From Brachyhypopomus gauderio (taxonomy: Eukaryota; Chordata; Actinopteri; Gymnotiformes; Hypopomidae): DNA of 64,000 nt. Shown piece after piece: positions 1 through 8,780 of the stretch. Below the pieces are notes generated by a model, which saw nothing but the letters and a program-made list of their open reading frames with translations, was not told the origin of the DNA and did no database searches. The position numbers and the translations under genes were made by a program. The DNA lies in assembly GCF_052324685.1 (NCBI RefSeq), contig NW_027506901.1, forward strand, positions 566,001 to 630,000. The letters run 5' to 3'. Numbering within the stretch: position 1 is the first letter of the stretch; every line of letters begins with the position of its first letter.

Positions 1-249
1 ACGCTAGCTGTCGTTAGCATACCACCGCTAGCTAGCTTCGATTCAGTCCTTTGACGTCCTCATTTATATATTCCGCTTTCGAGAACCACGGAGCTGTGAA
101 AACTTATTTTGTGTGGAAACTTATTTTGCTTAACAAGTTATCTAGTACAAATGTTATTATTTATTGCATTTCTAAAGCTATACTGTTGTCTCGGTTTTTT
201 TCTTTATTACTGCCATACAGCCACAGGAACTCATGTTTTGGTGAGGGGT

Positions 250-1015
250 ATTGAAATGACATCACTTCAGGTACCCCTCCATAAGATCCATCTAGACTCT
301 AAACTGGTTTCCGGTGACGTTGTAGATGGGGTGCGGCCGTCACTTCCCGTGGCTGGAGTTTCTTTTATTTTGGGCAATGATTTAGCTGGGGGAAAGGTGT
401 GGGGCAGTACTGAAGTAGTCTCATTGCCTATTGTAGGGTCTGCACCTGAGCTGCCACAACCATATGACCAGTGTTCACAAAAATATCCTTATGTTTTCCT
501 TTCGTGTGCTGTGACTCGTGCTATGGCTAGGCGTGGGGGTCTTGGTGCAGATGTATCTTTAGAGGACACTTTTGTTGCTAGACCAGAAATAGTAGACTGG
601 AGTCTGGAGTCCTTCACAGTTACCTGTAGCTGTAGACAGTCCTGTAGAGGGCAGTGAAGTTTCCGAACTGCCGGATGAGTCCAATATGGCTCCTTTTGTG
701 GCAGAAGGGAGCAAAGACCAGCTTCTGTTAGCAGGGGTGGGTTCTGAAGAGGAGGACAGTTCTTTGTCTGATCTATTTGAGGTGTCTCGGGAAGAGCTGA
801 TCCGAGAACAGTTAGCTGATTCCACCCTTCAATCCTTGTTTGCTTTGGCCGCAATAAGAGATGAAGCATGTGACTCAAAACCGGGATATTACTTGCAAGG
901 TGGGTTGTTGTGTAGACGATGGATTTTCAGGTGTGACACATTTACCAACACTGTGTTACAGGTAGTAGTACCCTGTAAATTCAGGGTAAACGCAGGTTCT
1001 TTTGGCCCAGGCTAA
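250..1015 (+). pseudogene. Gmr1-like protease-region and pre-integrase fragment
   Basis: A stretch around 330-420 reads RPSLPVAGVSFILGNDLAGG, the conserved segment just after the aspartic protease of this gypsy lineage. From 686 a second frame carries the region leading to integrase (REELIREQLADSTLQSL, then GYYLQGGLLCRRW). The two pieces are in different frames, so there is at least one frameshift near 650-690. No complete protease active site (DTG/DSG) is visible, because the start lies upstream or is degraded. The fragment is probably not translated today. Confidence 0.65.
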
Positions 1016-1020
1016 AGCAG

Positions 1021-1892
1021 GATGTGTCCGTTTTTGTTAGAACGTGTCATGTCTGCCAATTAACTGGCAAGCCTAACCAGAAGATTCCTGTGGCTCCATT
1101 ATGTCCAATCCCATGTTGTCTCTAGTCCCTTTGAGCATCTGCTTGTTGACTGTGTGGGACCACTGCCTCGATCCAAGAGTGGGGATGGTCGTATCTGTTG
1201 ACTGTAATGTGCCAGTCTACGTGTTATCCTGCAGCTTACCCTCTCAGATCGATTACAGCAAAATCTGTGCTTAAAGCACTCACTAGTTTTATATCTATTT
1301 TTGGCATTCCCAAAGTCATTCAAAGTAATCAAGGCTCTAATTTCACGTCAAGACAGTTCACTAGGGCTTTAAGTCAGCTAAAAACCAAACATAATATTTC
1401 AAGTGCTTATCATCCTCAAAGTCAGGGTGCCTTGGAATGCTTCCACCAGACCCTGAAATCTCTTCTAAGATCTTATTGCGTTGAGCTTGGGGTTGATTGG
1501 GAGGAAGGTTTACCTTGGTTACTCTTAGCTATTAGAGAGGTTGTGCAGGAGCGCACTGGTTTTAGCCCTAATGAACTTGTCTTTGGACATACAGTGAGGG
1601 GGCCAACAGTTGTTTTAGCTGATGAGTGGAGTGCTACAAAGGTTCCAGTCAATGTCTTGAATTATGTCTCTGGTTTCAGGTATAGTCTGTATGAGGCTAG
1701 AGCGGCTGCCAGGCGCAGGTTGGGGAAGGTACAGTCTAAAATGCAGAGTTTATTTAACTGTAAAGCGGAACATCTGCAGTTTAAACTTGGTGACCAGGTG
1801 TTGGCGCTGTGACCAGTCCATTTCAGGATAAGTTTAGTGGCCCTTATGAAATCATTAAGTGTCTCCCTGATTATAATTATTTGCTGAGTACT
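1021..1892 (+). pseudogene. Gmr1-like integrase, frameshifted, catalytic Asp changed to Asn
   Basis: The zinc-binding end (RTCHVCQLTGKPNQK) begins at about 1042 and the first catalytic Asp is in LLVDCVGPLP near 1145. The main open frame, 1198-1812, carries the rest of the core. The usual SDQG motif reads SNQG at about 1324-1335, so the second catalytic Asp is Asn (codon AAT). The catalytic Glu is kept in PQSQGALECF. Two frameshifts lie between 1105 and 1210. The C-terminal part reaches YNYLLST at about 1890, where a LINE interrupts it. Its continuation (short segment at 5084-5116, then CHINLLKPYF from 6121) lies beyond the LINE and a hAT insert. Inactive by both frame and active-site criteria. 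Confidence 0.8.
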
Positions 1893-2579
1893 CAATCAAT
1901 CAATCAAATTTTATTTATATAGCACTTTTTACAACAGTTGTTGTCACAAAGCAGCTTTACAAGTGCCGAGTCCTAGCCCCCAGTGAGCAAGCCAAGGGCG
2001 ACAGTGGCAAGGAAAAACTCCCTAGTTTTTTGCATGAGGAAGAAACCTTGAGAGGAACCAAGACTCAGAGAGGGAACCCATCCTCCTCTGGCCGACACCG
2101 GTCACCATGACAACAACAACAATTTAGACAGAAAGAAATAAAGAAAAGGAAAAGATGTAGTATTGTCCATCATGGTGTAGGCTTACCGGTCAGGCAGTAG
2201 GTGGCTGGCACTGGATAACTCGCTTGCTTCTCCTCATCTCATTTTTCCTCGAGCAGGCGGGCAGCCATGTGGAGAAAATAAAACAGGGAAAATTAGCTCT
2301 GTATGAGGACATATACAGGACAGATGAAATTAAACACATTTCTGGAGTGTGGCAGCAACTCCGGCATTAAGTTAAACTATTACAGCCTAGCTTAAAAGGC
2401 AGAACCAGAAGGTAACATAGGCTTGGGGGCATTCTGAGACAATGGCATCCATCCACTGCACTGTCAACAAACTTGAGTGACCACGAGCAGTGACAGGACG
2501 ACAGCACCAGCGCCCCAGTCTACCATAAAACCCTTCGTCTATGAACCCCTAGATCTGTACCTTTATCTAAGGGGGGATG

Positions 2580-3668
2580 TTAATTATCAAACGCTAAACC
2601 AAATAGGTGGGTTTTCAACCTAGACTTAAAGATTGTGACTGTGTCAGAGTCCCGTACGCATTTTGGAAGGTTGTTCCAAAGTTCCTGGAGGTATTCAGGA
2701 GAAAGCCCGTGCAGTGCTTTATATGTTAATAATAGAATTTTAAAGTCAATACGGAATTTTACTGGGAGCCAATGCAGGGCTGATAGGACTGGTCTAATAT
2801 GCTGAAATTTTCTAGTTCTGGTCAGAACTCTGGCTGCGGCATTTTGAACTATTTGAAGTTTATTTAGATTCCTATTTGAACATCCTGGCAGTAGTGAATT
2901 GCAGTAGTCTAATCTAGAGCTAATAAAGGCATGCACCAATTTTTCTGCATCATCCTGTGATAATGCATTTCTTAATTTGACAATGTTGCGGAGATGTAGA
3001 AATGCTATCCTAGTAGTATTATCTATGTATTTATCAAATGATAGGTCGGAGTCAAGTATGACGCCTAGGTTTTTGGCTACTGTGCCAGGTGTAATGGGAT
3101 AGTCTGCAAGATTAAGCATTAAATTTGGATTTTTTTGTCTTGCGGCCTTAGGGCCCACAAGGAGAACTTCCGTTTTGTCCTCATTTAGTTGGAGGAAATT
3201 TAGAGACATCCAGCATTTAATATCTCTTACACAGGCCTCAATTTTTCCTAAACTGAGTTTGTCATCAGGTTTGGCTGATATGTAAAGTTGAGTGTCATCT
3301 GCATAGCAGTGAAAATTGACACCATGTTTGTTTATAACTGTGCCCAATGGTAGCATATATAATGTAAATAATAGTGGTCCTAAGATGGAGCCTTGCGGGA
3401 CCCCATATTTAACTATTGTACGTTTGGATGGAATATCATTGAGCTCTACAAACTGATAGCAATTTGTTAAGTAAGAATAAAACCATGAAAGGGCTGTGCC
3501 AGAGACTCCAACCCAGCGTTCTAACCTTTCTAGCAAGATCCTATGATCAATTGTGTCGAATGCTGCACTAAGATCAAGAAGCACTAACAGTGATACATAG
3601 CCTTGATCTGAAGCAAGGAGGAGATCATTTGTTACTTTAACTAATGCTGTTTCAGTACTTTTTCCTTG
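2580..3668 (-). pseudogene. L2 ORF2 reverse transcriptase domain
   Basis: The long open part (3584-2580) holds [13 protein letters not shown] (RT motif A with Asp), YGVPQGSILGPLLF (motif B), [10 protein letters not shown] (catalytic ADD) and the C-terminal region with LDYCNSLLPG, QNAAARVL and SRLKTHLFGLAF, ending at a stop. Upstream, the frame continues to about 3668 and then breaks where the finger region should be. The protein would copy L2 RNA at nicked target DNA, but this copy lacks a continuous link to its endonuclease. Confidence 0.85.
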
Positions 3669-4566
3669 TGATAGGTATTAAAAAGGTCTTAAAAGTCATT
3701 GAATTTGAGATTTAAAAATGTGCAGATACCCTGGGTAGTACAATTTAAGGAAGAAATTATTTTCTCTAATTCTGATTGTGGGAGTGGATGAAAAGCATCA
3801 AGTTTTTCTCCCGGTATGTAATTTAAATCAATATCAGCCAAACCAGATGACATACCAGTTGTATTGCTAATAAAGGGTTTTATATTTTGTCTAATATTCT
3901 CTATTTTATTATCAAAGAAATCTATAAATACATTACTAGTGAGGTTTACTGGAATCTGAGGTTCTGTGCCTGCTTGATTTTTTTGTAAGTTTAGAAATAG
4001 TATTAAAAAGAAATCTAGGGTTGTTTTTATTTTTCTCTATCAGTGAGGCTAAGTATGCTGAGCGTGCTTTAGTGAGTGCCCGTTTGTAGTCAATAATGCT
4101 ATCCTTCCAGGCACAGTGGAATACTTCCAATTTAGTGGATCGCCATTTCTGCTCTAATTTACGTGCTATTTGTTTTAAGTTTCTAGTTTGGTCAGTGTAC
4201 CACGGGGCAAACTTTTTGATCTAGCTTTTTTATATTTTAATGGAACTACTATATCTAGAGCTGATCTGCAGGTATTCTCTAAGCAGTCGGTTAGACTATC
4301 TAACTCTTCTGGATCGGATGGCGAGTGGGCTAAAGCAGTTAAGTCAGGGAGGGTTTCAATAAACTGTGTTGCTGTTGATGAAATTATCGAGCGCTTTATA
4401 CACTGCCGAGGAGACGGGCGGGTATTTATGTTAAGATGAATCTCACATTGGACTAAATAGTGATCGGAGATTGCTACGGTTTGCGGAAGTATATTTATAT
4501 TATCTACGTCGATACCCAGCGTTAAGATTAGATCTAGGGTATGATTTCGATAATGTGTAGGTCCTA

Positions 4567-5077
4567 CTACGTTTTAATGCCGACAGAGTTCAATACAGAG
4601 GTAAAAGCCCTTGTCAGTGGATCCTCCGCATTATCAAAGTGTATGTTAAAGTCTCCTACTATTATTATTTTGTCACTACATACTGCTAAATTTGCTGCAA
4701 AATCGGTGAAATCGTTTAAGAAATCTGGGTAAGGCCCTGGTGGTCTGTATACATTAGTTAGGGGAAATGTACTTATATTTTCAGATGGACTAATTACATT
4801 AATAGATTGCATCTCAAATGAGTTTGAGATATCTAAGTACTTCTGATGAATTTCTAAACAATCACGATAAATTTTACATATTCCTCCTCCTCTGCCTGAC
4901 AATCTAGGTCTATGTATATAACTATATCCCACAGGAGTGGCTTCGTTTAGAGTTAAATAATCACCAGATTGAATCCACGTTTCAGTTAGACATAGAATAT
5001 CAATTTTCTGGTCTGTTATAAGTTCATTCATAAAAACTGCTTTCGAGTTGAGCGATCGAATATTGATTAATCCAATC
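4567..5077 (-). pseudogene. L2 ORF2 apurinic-type endonuclease fragment
   Basis: The minus-strand frame reads NIRSLNSKA, then DILCLTETW, HRPRLSGRGGGICKIY, YRPPGPYPDF and IVGDFNIHFDN, the ordered motifs of the LINE APE endonuclease. The catalytic ETW and GDFN boxes are visible. The sequence starts at the truncation point and decays after the GDFN box. Between this and the RT (about 4566-3670) weak L2 linker sequence remains, for example a KARSAYLASLIEKNKNNPRF segment near 4060. Confidence 0.8.
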
Positions 5078-5116
5078 AGTATTCCTGATCGGCGTAAAAA
5101 GGGGCAAGTTTGTCAC

Positions 5117-6117
5117 CAGTGGCGGACTTAGCAATTTGGGGGCTCAAGGCGAATTTAGCTAGGGGGCCCATCAACATTAATATGCGATAAATAAGTTAAG
5201 TCAGGTTCACACTACACGATTTTCGGCTGGTTTTTCAGTCGCCGACTGTTTTTGTAGATCGCCGACAGAAACCTGTGGTCGGAGGCAAATCGGCGATCAC
5301 TCGGCGCTCACTCAGTCGTGTAGTGTGAACTGCTGAAAGACGCTCGCCGAGTGGTCGCCGACTCATCGCAGACGACCGGCAGATATCTAGCATGTTTAAT
5401 ATGTAGCATGTTTAATATGTAGCATGTTTAATATCTAGCTCAGTCGGCGACTGAGTCACCAGCAGCGTCTAGCTACAGCCAATGGGAACGCGGAGAGAGA
5501 ACCGCGGCACCGCTGAAGATATCTCTGAAGAATGTACAAAAACTTTCAAGAATGCTTTCAAAACAGTTACCCAGCAAACACACAAAAACCTCACCTTTCT
5601 TACAACTTTATTACAACACTGTGTTTAAGTTATTGTGACAGCACTGGAGAAATAGTGCAATTGATTGTATCTATGTTCACTGCAACGGAGAGATGAAATA
5701 ATTCTGGAAATTTGGGACTATGGAGTGTTTAAACAGTAAAAAAAAAATAATAATAATAATAACAACGAAAATGTGGAGTACATGTACATTGTTTTTTCTT
5801 CTACGTGGTGTTTGCTGGTTCTCGCGAGAGTTTCGTTTTCGTGTTCGTGTTTTTGGACGGCAGCCAGACGAGTCAGCGATTCCCCAGTCGTGTAATTCGT
5901 GAGCCCGCGTCGCAGATCAGTCATGTAGTATGAAAGCCACAACAACTGAAAGACTCGCGATTACAGCACAACCAGTCGTGTAGTGCGAACGGCACAAAAA
6001 CCGGACGACTGAAAAGTCGTGTAGTGTGAACCTGGCTTTAGCTAGACAAGGGGGCCCTACTGTGGGAGGGGCCCAAGGCAATTGCCTAGCAACGCCTCTA
6101 TGCAAAGACCGCCTCTG
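5117..6117. mobile_element. Non-autonomous hAT element with perfect 8-bp TSD
   Basis: The ends are CAGTGGCGGACTT on the left and, read from the right, CAGAGGCGGTCTT. The flanks carry the same octamer TTTGTCAC (5109-5116 and 6118-6125). An 8-bp duplication with CAG-type termini is the hAT signature. The duplicated octamer lies inside the integrase C-terminal region of the gypsy element (codons for CH of CHINLLKPYF). No transposase is encoded. Confidence 0.9.
5199..6037. mobile_element. PIF/Harbinger-like MITE nested in the hAT element
   Basis: The termini are AGTCAGGTTCACACTACACG and, from the other end, AGCCAGGTTCACACTACACG, each flanked by TTA (5196-5198 and 6038-6040). A 3-bp TWA duplication fits PIF/Harbinger. 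The inside repeats GTCGTGTAGTGTGAAC-like words several times (near 5320, 5890, 5970) and has no transposase. The superfamily call is an inference from TSD length and terminus type. Confidence 0.75.
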
Positions 6118-6120
6118 TTT

Positions 6121-6890
6121 GTCACATAAATCTCTTAAAGCCTTACTTCCCATCTGTTTTGCCAGCATCTGGTGGATTGGCTCCTGTTGTGCCTGAGGGC
6201 TCTAAGGAGGGTGAGTCCGCTGTGGTGAGGGATTGCTGTCTGAGTATTGTCAGTAAAGAAGTAGATGAAGGTGTTAGTGGACCACCATATGAAATTGTGG
6301 TCGGGCGCCTTCAGAACTCTGAGGTTCTAGCCTTCTTGTCTCTGTATCTTTCCCACCTCTCTAATGAGGAGAAGGACAATATTGTTGGCCTCATTAGTGC
6401 ATTTCCATCTCTCTTTCCCGATATCCCAACTCGTACCAACTCGTACCCAACTCGTAACAATATCGTTGAGCACGATATTGATGTGGCTGGGGCATCCCCC
6501 ATTAAACAACATGCCTACCGTGTAAATCCAAAGGTCAGAAATGCCCAATCAACTTTCCAAAGGCTTGTTAATCGTGTTTTAGCAGGTATGAGAGGGTGTG
6601 ATGCTTACCTGGATGATCTGGTAATCTATAGCACCACCTGGAGTGATCATGTGAGTAATATAAGAGAACTGTTTACCCGTCTTTCGGAAGCCAATCTGAC
6701 AATTAATTTAGCTAAATGCGAGTTTGGGAAGGCCAGAGTTACATATCTGGGTAAGGTTGTTGGAGGTGGACAGGTTCGGCCTGTCGAAGCAAAGGTTGAG
6801 GCCATCTGTAATTTTCCTGTGCCAAGAAACTGTCGGGAACTCCGGAGGTTTTTGGGAATGGCTGGTTATTACAGGGCTTTTTGTAACTAA
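6121..6890 (+). pseudogene. Gmr1-like reverse transcriptase, internally deleted
   Basis: From 6121 the frame continues the integrase tail (CHINLLKPYF) and a linker, then enters RT at SPIKQHAYRVNP near 6500. It jumps directly to NAQSTFQRLVNRVLAG, so the RT fingers and palm A, which should contain the LDLKSGY-type catalytic Asp, are deleted in frame. The YLDDL catalytic box at about 6606-6620 and the downstream LTRLSEANLTINLAKCEF and LGMAGYYRAFC segments are intact. A TAA at 6888-6890 then stops the frame. Non-functional polymerase. Confidence 0.85.
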
Positions 6891-7415
6891 ACAGAACTTG
6901 CTTCTGTTGTTGCATCTTTAACCAACCTTCTCAGTCCTAAGGCACAGTTTCAGTGGTCCAGTAATTGTCAGGAACCCTTTGATAATGCAAAATGTCTTTT
7001 AGCTACTGCTCCGGTGTTGCAGGCCCCAAACTTTAACTCTCCCTTTTGTTTGGCTGTAGATGCCAGTGAGCATGGTGCTGGTGCTGTGTTGATGCAGAGT
7101 GACTTGGGTGGGGTAGAGCATCCAGTATGCTACTACTCTAAGAAATTTAATAGTCACCAACGAGCTTACTCCACTGTGGAACGAGAGGCTCTTGTCCTGA
7201 TTCTTGCTGTGCAACATTTTGAAGTTTATTTGGGGTCTTCATTGGTCCCCATAACTGTTTACACTGATCACAACCCACTGGTTTTTATTGATAAAATGAG
7301 AAACCAGAATCAACGCATCATGCGGTGGAGTTTAATTCTCCAGTGTTACCCGCTCCTAATTCAGCACATCAGGGGTAGGGATAATGTAATAGCTGATGCA
7401 TTGTCCCGAGTTTAG
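6891..7415 (+). pseudogene. Gmr1-like RNase H / connection region
   Basis: This continues in the same frame as the RT after the in-frame TAA. It carries the connection segment (SPKAQFQWSSNCQEPFDNAK) and the RNase H core: VDASEHGAGAVLMQ (first Asp), TVEREALVLILAVQHFE (Glu), VYTDHNPL (Asp) and IADALSRV at the end. This is the normal C-terminus of a Gmr1-type polyprotein, consistent with no integrase following it. Confidence 0.85.
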
Positions 7416-7575
7416 GAATCGTTTATTTTTGTTTTTGTTTTTTCCTCTTAGACATATTTTCTTTCTCCTAGGCGCCAGGATTAAGGAAGGTGTGTTTCTG
7501 AAGGGAACACAAGTGGTCTTTTATTTAGGATTTTGTTGAGCTTGGTTTGTACCAACCCTCTTTTAGGGAGGGAGG

Positions 7576-7902
7576 TGTTACAACCCCATGGGTACTAGTC
7601 TGTCAGTGCACGGGCAGGGCTGGGTCTGATTGGTCTAATTAGATCATTGAGAACACCTTGGTGGTATTGTTTATAAGGAGGGGCTCTTTCTTTCTGGGGG
7701 GGGCATTTATTTTCTTTGTTTGGGCACGTTGTGTTGGGCTTCTTGATTGCTCCTCTCTCTCTCCTATTTAAGCACTACTACTCAACCTACATCTCTCTCT
7801 CTCTCCTATTTTTGAATTGACTTATTAAAAATTTCTTCGAGAATTGAACCGTTGTTGTTCCCTTCTTATGTTGCGGTGTGTGGACGAGCTCAGGCCGTAA
7901 CA
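7576..7902 (+). repeat. 3' LTR of the Gmr1-like element
   Basis: The repeat starts TGTTACAACC and ends CCGTAACA, giving TGTTAC/GTAACA terminal inverted hexamers. A purine tract (AGGGAGGGAGG, 7565-7575) immediately precedes it, as expected for the polypurine tract. A TATTTAAG box occurs near 7767 and a pyrimidine-rich CTCTCTCTCC segment is repeated. Between RNase H (7415) and the tract lies about 150 bp of non-coding sequence. The 5' LTR is outside the window, so LTR-LTR divergence cannot be read. Confidence 0.8.
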
Positions 7903-7911
7903 CACCGCAAT

Positions 7912-8126
7912 CGAAATGTGTCCTCTGCTTTTACCCATCTGTGCAATTGGAACACACACACAAACACACTAGTGATTACTAGGGGGCTGTGGTGCACACG
8001 TGCCCAGAGCGGTGGGCAGCCCTAGCCCGGCACCCGGGGAGCAGTTGGGGTTTGGTGCCTTGCTCAAGGGCACCTCAGTCAAGGCCTCACAAGGTCACAA
8101 GATCAGTTCCCTACCACCAGACCATG
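7912..8126 (+). repeat. Dispersed fish repeat (GGTGGGCAGCC...GGTGCCTTGCTCAAGGGC type)
   Basis: The sequence from 7912 contains TTTACCCATCTGTGCAAT, an ACACAC run, GGGGGCTGTGGTGCACACG, then GCGGTGGGCAGCC and GGTGCCTTGCTCAAGGGCAC. Its first part reappears in inverted orientation at 36955-37372. It is a widespread type of fish interspersed repeat; its class is not resolved here. Confidence 0.6.
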
Positions 8127-8232
8127 ACTGTAGTGGTGTACAGTCACACTGTAGTGGTGTACACACTGTAGTGGTGTAGAGTCACACTGTAGTGGTGTAG
8201 AGTCACACTGTAGCGGTGTAGAGTCACACTGT
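8126..8232. repeat. Short tandem repeat, about 20-22-bp unit
   Basis: Five imperfect copies of a unit containing CACACTGTAGTGGTGTAGAG. It lies 3' of the first C1q gene. Confidence 0.75.
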
Positions 8233-8239
8233 GTAGCTG

Positions 8240-8780
8240 GCTGGGTCTCAGCCTTCATCCACACTGCGAGTTCTGGTCCTCTTACGGGTAATATTAACAT
8301 TTACTCAATTACTCAATTTCCATGAAGGCATTTATATAAAGAACTTTACCCAATACTTGCATAGATTACATAGTTAAATTTTTTGCAAATTGTTTTGGTT
8401 ATTTTTGCTTGTTTGTTGTGCAGAGAGGACAAGTGTGAGCTACAGTAGTCCATGAGAAAGCGCTGATCATACTACAATGACCAAACAGCTCATCAAAACA
8501 GTACTGCGCATGCTAACAGAGTTAGCTATATAGCAGACAAACCAACTATTTAGCCTGATATCTTTAATCAGCTATTATAACACAGCACTGTAAACTTCTG
8601 CTAATGGGCCAGGTGGTAATATGCATAGAATAATGACTCTTTGTTTATAATGCAACAGGATTATGCAACATCGGTAGTAACAATAGTTGTATTTTCAATG
8701 TAAAAGCAAAAAATAATAGATTGCAAAATGTAAGATCAGTATAAAAATCCAATCAAAAATAACATTTGACAAACTCACAA
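8240..8780. other. 3' flank of C1q gene 1
   Basis: AT-rich non-coding DNA. From about 8595 it resembles the stretch starting near 14875, so the C1q segmental duplication extends beyond the stop codon. No other feature seen. Confidence 0.5.

Larger units (their letters stand above)
1893..5077 (-). mobile_element. L2-clade LINE, 5'-truncated copy 1
   Basis: The 3' end is on the left: an ATCA microsatellite tail followed by the conserved stem-like segment TTTATTTATATAGCAC. The body carries ORF2 in reverse: endonuclease near 5031-4567, RT at 3668-2580. It begins abruptly inside ORF2 just upstream of the endonuclease, so it is 5'-truncated, as is usual for LINEs. Flanking hexamers AGTACT (1887-1892) and AGTATT (5078-5083) are a plausible target-site duplication with one mismatch. 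It splits the integrase tail of the surrounding gypsy element exactly between two codons' worth of recognisable sequence. Confidence 0.85.
1..7902 (+). mobile_element. Gmr1-like Ty3/gypsy LTR retrotransposon, 3' part, nested-interrupted
   Basis: The order of domains along the plus strand is protease-like, integrase, reverse transcriptase, RNase H, then an LTR. Ordinary Ty3/gypsy elements have integrase last. Integrase upstream of RT is the arrangement described for Gmr1-type elements of fish and other deuterostomes. The element is split at 1893-5077 by an L2 LINE and at 5117-6117 by a hAT element. Coding sequence resumes in register on each side: the integrase tail runs up to 1892, continues at 5084-5116 and again from 6118. 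The 5' LTR and gag lie outside the window or are missing. All domains carry frameshifts, stops or deletions, so this copy is dead. Family assignment rests on domain order and motifs, not on a database search. Confidence 0.85.

Noticed and set aside
51-254. Small open frame before the gypsy protease region
   Set aside because: Low-complexity hydrophobic reading frame in AT-rich sequence. It may be decayed gag/linker but is not recognisable.
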